37,974 bases of DNA, taken from an uncultured Oleiphilus sp. GTDB taxonomy: Bacteria > Pseudomonadota > Gammaproteobacteria > Pseudomonadales > Oleiphilaceae. The notes beneath the pieces are model-generated. The model saw only the letters and a list, made by a program, of their open reading frames with translations. It made no database searches and had not been told where the DNA came from. The stretch covers positions 1-37,974 of the forward strand of contig CAJWBJ010000030.1 of NCBI GenBank assembly GCA_913020495.1, given 5' to 3'. Of this stretch, positions 7,831 through 16,063 are shown piece after piece; within the stretch, counting starts at the first letter, position 1; each line of letters opens with the position of its first letter. Both the position numbers and the translations under genes were made by a program.

Positions 7831-8892
7831 ATGAAAAAGTGGATGTTGTACCTTACTTTATTTGTTGTGGCAGGCCTTATCGCAGTGGCGTTGGTTTCAA
7901 AAAAGTCATTAGAAGTCAGTAACGCTGGATCAAGTCAATCAATAAACGCTACCTTTTCAGCCAATACAGATCAGCTCCCTTCTTCTCAAGCTAAGCCTGA
8001 TACCGCTTCTGTTCCGGGCAAATCTTTAAGTGAGAATGAAAAGTTTGAAGCGGAGCTAATATCAAAACTACGGGCAACTTATGGGGCGCGTATTCAAGAG
8101 CTCAATATTCAGGCCAGTTTAATCAAAGTAAAGTATTACCTGATAAACCAGAATGCACTCAATGGCGCTGAACAATTTATACGAATTATTCGTGCTGCAT
8201 TTCCTCAGCATGCTGCTTCTATTCTGAGTATTGTTGAAAAATTAGAAGTTTATAATGACTGGCTGGAAGACAATCAAGCTATGCTGGCTGACCTTTCTAT
8301 GGCTGCTCAAAAAGGTGCTGTATGGCAAAAACGTCGTGAGCTGTTTGGAGATGATGCAGTCATAATTTGGTCAGAAGAACATGCTGAGTTGTCACAGAAA
8401 AAAACCAAGATGCAAAATGTTATTCATAAGTTAGATCAGTCTTATGATATGAGTATTGATGAGAAACTCTATCAGCTTCAAATCGCGATTTCAGAAAACC
8501 AAGAAGGCAGTGTGCAGGGTGCTATGTTAAATAAAGGCATGTTGTCCCAGGCATTTTTGAACTTTGATTCTGTGCAGCAAACACTGAAGCAGCTCCCCGC
8601 AGAAGAGCGGCAGCTTGAAATTAATGATATTCGTCGACAGCTAGGTTTCGATGAAGATCAGATCGTTAGCCTTCAAGAAAAAGATGAAGTTCGAGACGCG
8701 CGTTGGGAAAATGGCCTTGCTTATATGAGTGAACGTAGTGAGTTGGTCGCTTCAATGAGTGAAGCTGAGCTGCCCGAAGCGTTATCATCCCTTAGAGAGA
8801 AATACTTTAAGCACGAAGCTTATACCATTCAAAAAGAAGAAGAATCAGATTTTTGGCGTTTTAAACGACCTAGAAAGTATGGCAAGAATTAA
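7831..8892 (+). CDS. Lipase chaperone (Lif/LifO)-like membrane-anchored protein
   Basis: A 353-residue protein with an N-terminal membrane anchor (about residues 4-22), a low-complexity Ser/Ala/Pro linker to about residue 60, and a long helical remainder. This is the architecture of lipase-specific foldases. Two repeats resembling the Lif pattern FGxxAxxxxxxL are visible (RRELFGDDAVIIWSEE near 170 and RRQLGFDEDQIVSLQ near 270), and the tail LPEALSSLREKYFKHEA matches the Lif C-terminal helix. The usual Lif signature RxxFDYxLS is not found after the linker, so this is a divergent member. Lif proteins fold secreted lipases in the periplasm; here the neighbouring hydrolase is an SGNH enzyme rather than a classical alpha/beta lipase. 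Confidence 0.68.
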   Translation: MKKWMLYLTLFVVAGLIAVALVSKKSLEVSNAGSSQSINATFSANTDQLPSSQAKPDTASVPGKSLSENEKFEAELISKLRATYGARIQELNIQASLIKVKYYLINQNALNGAEQFIRIIRAAFPQHAASILSIVEKLEVYNDWLEDNQAMLADLSMAAQKGAVWQKRRELFGDDAVIIWSEEHAELSQKKTKMQNVIHKLDQSYDMSIDEKLYQLQIAISENQEGSVQGAMLNKGMLSQAFLNFDSVQQTLKQLPAEERQLEINDIRRQLGFDEDQIVSLQEKDEVRDARWENGLAYMSERSELVASMSEAELPEALSSLREKYFKHEAYTIQKEEESDFWRFKRPRKYGKN

Positions 8893-9051
8893 TTGTAAAG
8901 CATAATGCATCCTGATAACAATAAATGGAAATATGGTCTTTATCTGGTAGTATCAAAGAAACAGCTTGCTCTGAATTACAACAATTCAAGGTACCTTTGT
9001 TAGAATTAAAAAAATGCACTTAACGATAATTTTATTGCTGTGGGGGTGAGT

Positions 9052-9081
9052 ATGAGTAATGATCTGCTTATGTCAGAATGA
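9052..9081 (+). CDS. Nine-codon leader ORF coupled to solute-binding protein
   Basis: An ATG at 9052 preceded by a G-rich ribosome site (GGGGGTGAG, about 9042-9050) opens a 9-codon frame (MSNDLLMSE) whose TGA overlaps the ATG of the next gene (ATGA at 9078-9081). The downstream gene has no ribosome site of its own, so translation probably depends on this leader. The 185-base gap before it (from 8893) is otherwise empty. Confidence 0.45.
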   Translation: MSNDLLMSE

Positions 9082-9854
9082 CGGGCTTTATCCCTCTTCA
9101 AAATACTTCTCTATATAGCCTTCTTCGTCAATTTGTGGTGATTCTATTACTTAGCATTTGTTCATCATTAAGTTTTGGTAGCAGTTTGTCTTTAAATGCT
9201 GGTCTACCAGCATTCCCTCCCTTTGCATATCCATCAGAAACGGCATCTAAGCGTGGTGTCGTAGTTGAAATCTTTAAAATACTTGAGAAAGAGCTCGATA
9301 TTACTTTCAATATTCAGTTCTACCCCTATGCGCGAATGCTAGAGAGTCTTAAGGATGGTAAAACGGATCTTGCCATTTTGTTTAAGAATGAATCTCTGGC
9401 AGGTTATGTTAATTATGTTGCTCAAATATCCCGTTCTAAGGTACTTATTCTCTCTGCGGCAAATAAAAAAGTTCGACGATATGAGGATTTATATCAGTTT
9501 GATGCCATCTCGGTTATCAGGCGGGCAAGCTTTGGAGCGCGATTTGATCGTGATACCAATCTCAATAAATACACGGTTGAAAATTATGCTCAGGCAGTAA
9601 AAATGTTAAATTTGGGCAGAGTCGATGCTGTTGTCGGATCTCAGTCAGGCTTGCAAAATGCACTGGATATGCAAGGGGTTAATTACAGTGATTGGGAGCA
9701 GCCATTTATCTTAAGTAATAAAGAGTGGTGGGTACACTTCTCGAATAAATCAAAGCATCGGAACTTAATACCTGTTATCCAGAAGGAAATAAGTAAACTT
9801 TACCAGCAGGATCTTATTTACCAGCTGTACAAAGCTCAACAAAAACAACGGTAG
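9078..9854 (+). CDS. Orphan periplasmic solute-binding protein (SBP_bac_3 type)
   Basis: A 258-residue protein of the amino-acid-type extracellular solute-binding family. A signal peptide with a long n-region leads to a hydrophobic FVVILLLSICSSLS core, cleavage probably near residue 35. The mature domain starts LNAGLPAFPPFAYP, with GVVVEIFKILEKEL (first-lobe helix) and FYPYARMLESLKDGKTDLAILF, the usual two-lobe pattern. No permease or ATPase is adjacent, as is common for solitary members in marine gammaproteobacteria, which may act as sensors or low-specificity binders. The ligand is unknown. Its start overlaps the stop of a short leader ORF, suggesting translational coupling. A similar orphan is at 30910-31650. 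Confidence 0.85.
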   Translation: MTGFIPLQNTSLYSLLRQFVVILLLSICSSLSFGSSLSLNAGLPAFPPFAYPSETASKRGVVVEIFKILEKELDITFNIQFYPYARMLESLKDGKTDLAILFKNESLAGYVNYVAQISRSKVLILSAANKKVRRYEDLYQFDAISVIRRASFGARFDRDTNLNKYTVENYAQAVKMLNLGRVDAVVGSQSGLQNALDMQGVNYSDWEQPFILSNKEWWVHFSNKSKHRNLIPVIQKEISKLYQQDLIYQLYKAQQKQR

Positions 9855-9937
9855 AACTTGTGCCTACCTTTCTTTTAGTAAGCGATGATTTTTAAATCTC
9901 TTTGTGCTAAAAAAATTAGGTTAGCTGTAAGTGCTTA

Positions 9938-10843
9938 CTATAGCCACTTAGCATTAATAAGCCGCTGGGATAAGGTTTGAAGCGCTTTGCCTTTATGGCT
10001 GATTTTCCAAGCGATGAAATTATCATTATTGGTTTGAGCTGCTTGTAGCTCTGGCAGCTTAAGCAGTTCTCCACGCTCCAGATAAGCTTGGATTCTATGC
10101 TTGGGTAAATGGCCTATGCCTAGGCCAGCTAGTTGCGCGTAGATCTTTTGATCCATTGTTTGCACATACAGAATACGCTTACCCACGCTTAACCCCACAT
10201 TGCGTGTAATATTCGCGGTAGCCGTATCGTGTGTCACGATTCGGCGAAGGCTGGGCAATATATTTCTCATTTTATCGGGTTGGTTTAAAAGGTGTGCCTG
10301 GGGGTGTTGCTTTGAAATCACCGGAATCATTTCTGAATTCTCAATACTGACGGCACGAAACCCTTTTTGTTGAGGGGCAGGGCCTAGTGCGCCAACAAGT
10401 AGATCTATGCGATCATTTTCCAGCGCTTCCCAGCCACCATTTAAAACCGACTCACTCAAGTCTATCTCCAGGCTTTCATGTTCCTGCAGAAACGTATTCA
10501 AAACCTCGAAGAAAATACTGTGATTTACGGTGGACTCGAGTGCGATCCGCAATTTAGGTTCCCAGCCAGTTGCAATTTCCTTTGCTTTTTCCGCTAAGTG
10601 TTTGGTTGCATTTAAAATGACTCGTCCGTCAGACAAAATAACTTGCCCAGCAGGTGTGAGTACGGATCGCCGGCCTTCGCGTTGAAATACCGTAATGCCT
10701 AATTGCTCTTCAAGCTTTTGAATCGCGTATGACAGTGCAGAGGTGGCTTTGTTCAATTCTTCTGCTGCTTTAGCGAAGCTGCCGCGCCGATCTATGGCAT
10801 CGATTACTTCCAGTATCTCTATATTGATCGGATTGACTGACAT
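9938..10843 (-). CDS. LysR-family transcriptional regulator
   Basis: A 301-residue LysR regulator. The winged helix-turn-helix covers about residues 1-62 (EVIDAIDRRGSFAKAAEELNK is the recognition region), followed by an effector-binding domain with the usual EPKLRIALES start near 95. It is transcribed away from the DoxX-GHR-pirin genes and is separated from them by 128 bases that contain a perfect palindrome, so it very likely controls that cassette and itself. Homologous cassettes respond to quinone or electrophile stress in several proteobacteria; the inducer here is inferred. Confidence 0.92.
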   Translation of the reverse strand: MSVNPINIEILEVIDAIDRRGSFAKAAEELNKATSALSYAIQKLEEQLGITVFQREGRRSVLTPAGQVILSDGRVILNATKHLAEKAKEIATGWEPKLRIALESTVNHSIFFEVLNTFLQEHESLEIDLSESVLNGGWEALENDRIDLLVGALGPAPQQKGFRAVSIENSEMIPVISKQHPQAHLLNQPDKMRNILPSLRRIVTHDTATANITRNVGLSVGKRILYVQTMDQKIYAQLAGLGIGHLPKHRIQAYLERGELLKLPELQAAQTNNDNFIAWKISHKGKALQTLSQRLINAKWL

Positions 10844-10860
10844 TCTTTAGTTTCTCAATT

Positions 10861-10877
10861 GTTCTAATTATTAGAAC
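10861..10877. promoter_or_regulatory. LysR operator candidate (T-N11-A palindrome)
   Basis: GTTCTAAT-T-ATTAGAAC is a perfect palindrome with 8-base arms and a one-base centre. It contains the T-N11-A pattern expected for LysR-type sites and starts 17 bases upstream of the LysR ATG and about 95 bases upstream of doxX, a typical position for autoregulation plus activation of the divergent gene. Confidence 0.72.
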
Positions 10878-10907
10878 ATTCTAGTCAGATAAAGAGCCTT
10901 ATTCAAT

Positions 10908-10957
10908 TTTTTCAGGTCTATATACTGTCTCTATCAACTTGAAACACACCTGAAAAA
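10908..10957. promoter_or_regulatory. doxX promoter with flanking 10-bp inverted repeat
   Basis: TTTTTCAGGT (10908-10917) and ACCTGAAAAA (10948-10957) are exact reverse complements with a 30-base spacer. A TATACT element at 10921-10926 lies just inside the left arm and suits a -10 box, with no good -35, as expected for an activator-dependent promoter. The right arm ends just before the GGAG ribosome site of doxX. It could be a second regulator site or an mRNA hairpin. Confidence 0.5.
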
Positions 10958-10971
10958 CTTGGAGTAACATC

Positions 10972-11415
10972 ATGAAGGCACTTATCAAAAATATCACTCA
11001 TTCATCAACCGGTATAGACGCTTTGGCGCTTAGATTAGCCGCAGGCGTTATCTTTACCGCACATGGTGCACAGAAACTGTTTGCATGGTTTGGTGGTTAC
11101 GGTCTAGAAGGAACGGCTGGTTGGATGGCATCAATAGGTTTAGAGCCCGGCTATTTATTAGCATTAATGGCCGGAAGTGCAGAGTTCTTCGGCGGTTTAT
11201 TTTTGATACTTGGCCTACTTGTTCGACCTGCTGGCGCTGTGTTGGCGCTGACGATGATGGTTGCCATTGTTTCTGTTCATTTAGAACACGGCCTCTTTAT
11301 GAGCAATAACGGCTATGAATTTGCACTGTCTTTGTTAGCGATTAGTGTAGGTCTGGCGTTTCGTGGAGCAGGCAGCATCAGCTTAGATAGAGAGCTGCAT
11401 AAAAAATTAGCCTAA
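10972..11415 (+). CDS. DoxX-family inner-membrane protein
   Basis: A 147-residue protein with four predicted membrane helices and the DoxX hallmarks LRLAAGVIFTAHGAQKLF near the N-terminus and a GLEGTAGWMASIGL loop. DoxX proteins are quinone-linked or redox-associated membrane proteins whose chemistry varies. It is the first gene of a LysR-controlled run with glutathionyl-hydroquinone reductase and pirin (gap 36 bases to the next gene), which supports a role in quinone or electrophile detoxification. The ribosome site TTGGAG at 10959-10964 is 7 bases before ATG. Confidence 0.88.
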   Translation: MKALIKNITHSSTGIDALALRLAAGVIFTAHGAQKLFAWFGGYGLEGTAGWMASIGLEPGYLLALMAGSAEFFGGLFLILGLLVRPAGAVLALTMMVAIVSVHLEHGLFMSNNGYEFALSLLAISVGLAFRGAGSISLDRELHKKLA

Positions 11416-11451
11416 AACAAAGTCGCTGTTAATTATTGGGGAGAAATTGAA

Positions 11452-12402
11452 ATGGGTTTATTGCAAAACGGAAAATGGGTCGATCAGTGGTATGACACAA
11501 AAGAATCCAGAGGCGAGTTTCGTCGTCAAGATAGCCACTTTCGGGGTTGGATTAGCCAAGAAGCGGATGCAGAATTTCCTCCCGAATCTGGACGTTATCA
11601 GCTTTATGTTTCTTTGGCTTGTCCATGGGCACACCGGACACTGATTTTTCGTACTTTGAAAGGTCTTGATGAGCACATTGGTGTGACGGTGGTTGAGCCC
11701 ATTATGCTGGAAAATGGCTGGGAACTTGAAGGGGATCAGTACGGTTTAGATTTCCTTTATCAGCTATATTTGAAGGCCGATGAGGGTTATGAAGGCAGAG
11801 TTACCGTGCCAGTATTGTGGGATAAGAAGACCAAAACCATTGTCAGTAATGAGTCATCAGAGATTATTCGGATGTTTAATTCTTCTTTCAATGCACTGAC
11901 GGGCAATAAAATAGATTATTACCCTGAAGCAGAAAGGGAAGGCATCGAACAACTTAATAACCGTATTTATCACACTGTGAATAATGGGGTTTATAGAGCG
12001 GGCTTTGCCACAACACAAGAAGCTTACGAGCAAGCATTTTATGAATTGTTTGACTCGTTAGACTGGTTAGAAGGCATATTAAGCAAGCAGCGTTATTTGG
12101 TGGGTAGTGTCATCACAGAAGCAGACTGGCGTTTATTTACGACCCTGATTCGTTTTGATGCCGTGTACGTAGGGCACTTCAAATGTAATAAACAGCGCAT
12201 TGCTGATTACCCTGCACTCAGTGCTTACTTGAGAGACTTATACCAAGTCGAAGGTATTGCCGATACGGTTAGCTTTGAACATATCAAGACGCATTATTAC
12301 GCCAGTCATAAAACGATAAACCCAACTGGCGTAATACCTTTGGGGCCTGAGCAAGATTTCACTCTTGCGCATCATAGAGGAAAATATCATGCGAAAGCTT
12401 AA
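11452..12402 (+). CDS. Glutathionyl-hydroquinone reductase (Xi-class GST)
   Basis: A 316-residue glutathione transferase of the Xi / YqjG type, which reduces S-glutathionyl-(hydro)quinones with glutathione. The diagnostic active site CPWAH is at residues 57-61 with Cys57 as nucleophile, preceded by the usual GRYQLYVSLA strand. The C-terminal helical domain shows the family sequence NNRIYHTVNNGVYRAGFATTQEAYE and EADWRLFTTLIRFD. Length agrees with the family. GGGGAG upstream gives the ATG at 11452. It overlaps the next gene (pirin) by 14 bases, so the two are translationally linked. The pairing with DoxX and pirin is a known stress cassette. Confidence 0.93.
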   Translation: MGLLQNGKWVDQWYDTKESRGEFRRQDSHFRGWISQEADAEFPPESGRYQLYVSLACPWAHRTLIFRTLKGLDEHIGVTVVEPIMLENGWELEGDQYGLDFLYQLYLKADEGYEGRVTVPVLWDKKTKTIVSNESSEIIRMFNSSFNALTGNKIDYYPEAEREGIEQLNNRIYHTVNNGVYRAGFATTQEAYEQAFYELFDSLDWLEGILSKQRYLVGSVITEADWRLFTTLIRFDAVYVGHFKCNKQRIADYPALSAYLRDLYQVEGIADTVSFEHIKTHYYASHKTINPTGVIPLGPEQDFTLAHHRGKYHAKA

Positions 12403-13228
12403 GAGAATTATTCAGGGTAGGGCGGTTAGTGATGGTGATGGGGTGCGTATTCGTCGAATCGCTGGCTCTCAATTCAATGCCTTGATAGACCCTTTTTTGA
12501 TGTTAGATGAAATTAACTCTGATGAAGCGGCTGATTATATTGGTGGTTTTCCAGAGCATCCTCATCGCGGTATGGAAACCATTACCTTTATGAAGGCAGG
12601 GCGAATGCGTCATAGAGATCATCTTGGCAACGAAGGTGTGATTGGTTCTGGTGATGTGCAATGGATGACGGCAGGTAAGGGTATTCTCCACTCGGAAATG
12701 CCTGAGCAAGAAAGTGGTTTACTACACGGGTTTCAACTTTGGCTGAATTTACCTGCTAAAGAAAAAATGAAGCCTGCGGCATATCTGGATATTAGAGCAA
12801 GTGAGATTCCTTCCGCAGACTTAAGTCTAGGTGGGAAAGTCGCCGTGATAGCTGGTGTCGTCAGGGTAGATGGTGTTCAAACCTTAAAAGGTGTCTTGCC
12901 TGAACTATCGACACAGCCGGTGATGATCGATGTCAGCTTAAGCGCAAATGAAGCAGTTAATTTGCAGTTTAATTCCGACTTTTCAGCGCTTGTTTATGTA
13001 ATGAAGGGCGAGCTATCAGGTGAAGAAGGGTTTACCTTCGGGCACATGGGCATTTATTCTGATGGCGATACATTAACGCTTAAAGCAGGAAATAAAGGTG
13101 CATCAATGTTGATTCTAAGTGGAAAGCCTCTGAAAGAACCGATCGCTCAATATGGCCCGTTTGTGATGAATACCCGTACTGAAATTGATCAGGCGATTAA
13201 CGATTTTAGGGCGGGGCGTTTTGTTTAG
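12389..13228 (+). CDS. Pirin family protein
   Basis: A 279-residue bicupin of the pirin family. The metal site is complete: His57 and His59 (EHPHRGMET), His101 and Glu103 (LHSEMP), matching the pattern HxH...HxE. Bacterial pirins bind iron or nickel and several oxidise quercetin-like aromatics; others modulate metabolism, so the exact activity is open. I place the start at the ATG at 12389, which has AGAGG 8 bases upstream and begins MRKLKRI, rather than at an in-frame TTG at 12365 without ribosome site. The ATG lies within the last 14 bases of the hydroquinone reductase gene. Confidence 0.92.
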   Translation: MRKLKRIIQGRAVSDGDGVRIRRIAGSQFNALIDPFLMLDEINSDEAADYIGGFPEHPHRGMETITFMKAGRMRHRDHLGNEGVIGSGDVQWMTAGKGILHSEMPEQESGLLHGFQLWLNLPAKEKMKPAAYLDIRASEIPSADLSLGGKVAVIAGVVRVDGVQTLKGVLPELSTQPVMIDVSLSANEAVNLQFNSDFSALVYVMKGELSGEEGFTFGHMGIYSDGDTLTLKAGNKGASMLILSGKPLKEPIAQYGPFVMNTRTEIDQAINDFRAGRFV

Positions 13229-13812
13229 GGTTATAGAATCTTAATACTTTGCATATATAAGAAATAGTACGTCTGAACTTTCTGGCGTGCTTGTCTGCTC
13301 TTGTGCCTAAACCGCATCTGAATTTAGTGCGCTTTTTATGGCGTATTCGCCCTCCCTCCCCCCTTTTTTTTCCAATAGCGAGCATTGCGTGCGGGTGCTT
13401 CCGGCAAAGCGAGACAAATTTCTTAATCAGCGTAAGACGCTATACCGAACCCTCTTGTTCGACATCGGTAAAATGAGTTTTAGGTCACTCTATGGGTGTT
13501 TCCCTTATACCTAAAAACACTCAATTTGTTGGTGAATTAGCCAAAATAAAACTCCGAAATCCCTCTGTTATCTATGATTTCAGTAGTTGGTCTAACAATT
13601 GCTTTAAACACTATATAGCAATATATAAACCATGTTTTGCACCCTACCTATTAATGAGTATGCGCACTATTGGGGCTTTTTTAAAAGATCTTGAGGGTGA
13701 ATGCACAATAAGGGGGCTCTGAGACGAAAGAGAGCGGGCTGAATCAATGTTGTTAACGCACATAAATATTTTTCATGCCTAAAGCACTTCTACGATGACA
13801 GGAACTTAATCC
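13229..13812. other. 584-base non-coding gap before the molybdoenzyme operon
   Basis: No convincing gene is seen: the short plus-strand frames here lack ribosome sites and protein-like composition. Notable items are a C/T-only tract near 13349-13374 and an inverted repeat TTTTAGGT (13478-13485) / ACCTAAAA (13509-13516). No FNR-type site (TTGAT-N4-ATCAA) was found. The region probably holds the promoter of the molybdoenzyme genes. Confidence 0.5.
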
Positions 13813-16047
13813 ATGTCCATATTTTTCAAACGTAAAGAAAAAAATCCTATTCGCATCGCCGATAAAAAAGTCCATGAGTGGAAATACACCACTTGTGGTT
13901 ACTGCTCAACTGGTTGCTCCATTGAAGTAGGCCTGGATATTGATGGCAAAGCCGTTGCCAGTCGTGGGAATGCTAATGCAGATGTAAACCGAGGCAAACT
14001 ATGCATTAAAGGTATCTTCGAACACGAATTATTTGAAGTTGCTGGTCGTGGTGACAAACCGCTGATGCGTAACAAGCCTTTTGAACCTTGGGTAAAAAGT
14101 GATTGGGATACCACGCTTGATCGTATGGGCAGCGAAATTAAACGCATTCAAGACACCTATGGTAAAGACAGCTTTGCCATTGTCAGTACTGGGCAGTTAT
14201 TAACAGAAGAGTTTTACTCTCTGGGGAAACTGGCTCGTGGTTGCATAGGTTCAAATAACTACGATGGCAACACTACCTTATGCATGGCATCGGCTGTGTC
14301 TGGTTATAAGCGATCATTTGGATCTGACGGCCCTCCTGGTTGTTATGAAGACTTTGAGCACACTGACTGCCTTATTGCTTGGGGCTCTAACCTGCCTGAG
14401 CAACACCCTATTATTTACTGGCGCTTAAAAGAAGCGATGGAAAAACGTAAGTTTCCACTAATTGTGGTAGACCCTCGCGTGACCATGCTGGCCCAGTTTG
14501 CAGACATTCATTTAGCGGTTACTCCTGGTACTGATTTAGCACTGATGAACAGCTTGATGTACGTCATTCTAGATGAAGGCTTAGAAGACCGTGGCTACAT
14601 TAATGCCCATACCAAAGGCATTGAAGAAGTTGAGGCATGTGTAAAGGATTACGACCCTGTTAGCGCTTCAAAGATTTGTGGCATAGACGAAGACACCATT
14701 CGTCATGTGGCCCGAATTTATGCCAATGCAGGTGCGGCGATGTCTATCTGGACTATGGGCATAAACCAATCTACTCATGGCAGTGATGGCGTAGTGGGTA
14801 TTAACAGCTTAAATCTTATTACTGGCAACATCGGTAAACCTGGCGGCACATCACTTTCCATTACCGGTCAGTGCAATGCCATGGGCACTCGTGAATGGTC
14901 ATCTTGTTCAGGGTTACCAGGCTACCGTTATTTAGAAAACCCGGCGGATCGAAAAGAAATTGCCGACTTCTGGGGTATAGATGAAGAGTTCTTTCCGAAA
15001 AAGCGCGGCCTGGCAGAAACCGATATCTTTCCAGCCATTGAAACTGGGCAAATTAAAGGCTTGTGGCTAGTGGCCACCAACCCTATGACCTCCATGCCAA
15101 ATACCGCTCGTATTCGTAAAACCCTAGAGAAATTAGACTTCTTGGTGATCCAAGATGCCTACGCCGATGTAGAAACCACTCAGTACGCGCACATGTTTTT
15201 ACCCGCAGCCGTTTGGGCTGAAAAAGAAGGTTGCTTTACCAATACCGAGCGCCGCATAAATATCGTGCGCAAAGTACAAGAGCCTATTGGTGATTCTAAA
15301 TCTGATTTTTGGATTTTTAAAGAATTGGCCAAACGCTTTGAAAATGGTAAAAAAATTCATTTCCCTGAAACCCCGGAAGGGGCCTTTAACGAAATGAGGC
15401 AATTATCAAAAGGCGAGGGTCGTACTCTGGATATCTCCGGAATGACTCATCAAAAGATTGAAGATTCCTGTGGTATTCAATGGCCCTACACTGAGAATGA
15501 CTCCGTGGCAGATGAAGTCGCTCAAGGTGAAAGTGGAAAGGCCTCAGTAAAAGGCAGTCAGCGCTTATACAGCGATGGGAAGTTTCAAACCAAAGATGGT
15601 AAAGCCAATTTAATTCCACTGCCGTTCGTGAATAATAACGAAGTCCCTTGTGACGAATTTCCATTTTGGATGAACTCGGGTCGTGTAGTGGAGCATTTCC
15701 ATACCCGTACCCGTACCGGAAAGATAGGCAATCTAAACAAATACAGCCCTACCCCGTACATGGAAATGAATCCAGATGCAGCGGCCGAACTAAGCGTTAA
15801 ACATGGCTCGTACGTGCGCATTGTTAGTCGTCGTGGTGATGCCGTGGTGATGGTCCAAACCACACAAAGGGTCGCCCGCAACGCAGTCTTTATTCCATTT
15901 CACTTTTATGATTGTGTTAACCGCGTGTCTCTGGGTTTACTTGATCCTCACTCCCGTCAGCCCGCCTTTAAACAAGGCTCTATTCGTATTGAAGCCGTAG
16001 ACCAAGAAATGGCTGGCCAACTTAACGTCGAACGACGCTCATATTAG
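13813..16047 (+). CDS. NasA/NarB-like molybdopterin oxidoreductase, catalytic subunit
   Basis: A 744-residue Mo-bis-MGD enzyme. Cys28, Cys31, Cys35 and Cys64 (CGYC...C, GKLCIKG) hold an N-terminal [4Fe-4S] cluster. Cys157 in LCMASAVSGYKRSFG aligns with the Mo-ligand cysteine of NapA/NasA-type nitrate reductases, and ITGQCNAMGTREW and FTNTERRIN are NasA/NarB-like signatures. There is no Tat signal, so the enzyme is cytoplasmic. It therefore looks like an assimilatory-type nitrate reductase, yet the partner gene is a DmsB-DmsC-type membrane subunit and no nitrite reductase or nitrate transporter is nearby. Reduction of nitrate or another oxyanion with quinol electrons is plausible; the substrate is not established. 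AGGAA at 13800-13804 supports the ATG. Gap to the next gene is 16 bases. Confidence 0.85.
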   Translation: MSIFFKRKEKNPIRIADKKVHEWKYTTCGYCSTGCSIEVGLDIDGKAVASRGNANADVNRGKLCIKGIFEHELFEVAGRGDKPLMRNKPFEPWVKSDWDTTLDRMGSEIKRIQDTYGKDSFAIVSTGQLLTEEFYSLGKLARGCIGSNNYDGNTTLCMASAVSGYKRSFGSDGPPGCYEDFEHTDCLIAWGSNLPEQHPIIYWRLKEAMEKRKFPLIVVDPRVTMLAQFADIHLAVTPGTDLALMNSLMYVILDEGLEDRGYINAHTKGIEEVEACVKDYDPVSASKICGIDEDTIRHVARIYANAGAAMSIWTMGINQSTHGSDGVVGINSLNLITGNIGKPGGTSLSITGQCNAMGTREWSSCSGLPGYRYLENPADRKEIADFWGIDEEFFPKKRGLAETDIFPAIETGQIKGLWLVATNPMTSMPNTARIRKTLEKLDFLVIQDAYADVETTQYAHMFLPAAVWAEKEGCFTNTERRINIVRKVQEPIGDSKSDFWIFKELAKRFENGKKIHFPETPEGAFNEMRQLSKGEGRTLDISGMTHQKIEDSCGIQWPYTENDSVADEVAQGESGKASVKGSQRLYSDGKFQTKDGKANLIPLPFVNNNEVPCDEFPFWMNSGRVVEHFHTRTRTGKIGNLNKYSPTPYMEMNPDAAAELSVKHGSYVRIVSRRGDAVVMVQTTQRVARNAVFIPFHFYDCVNRVSLGLLDPHSRQPAFKQGSIRIEAVDQEMAGQLNVERRSY

Positions 16048-16063
16048 GAAAGGGGGAAGAAAC

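Noticed and set aside
9877-9939. Long-range inverted repeat AGTAAGC/GCTTACT between solute-binding protein and LysR gene
   Set aside because: Arms are seven bases with a 49-base spacer, common by chance in AT-rich DNA.
12365-12388. Upstream TTG start for pirin
   Set aside because: It lacks a ribosome site, while the ATG at 12389 has AGAGG at good spacing and gives the usual family N-terminus.
13291-13722. Two plus-strand frames of about 61 and 76 codons in the pirin-molybdoenzyme gap
   Set aside because: No ribosome sites and no protein-like composition; the first overlaps a long pyrimidine tract.
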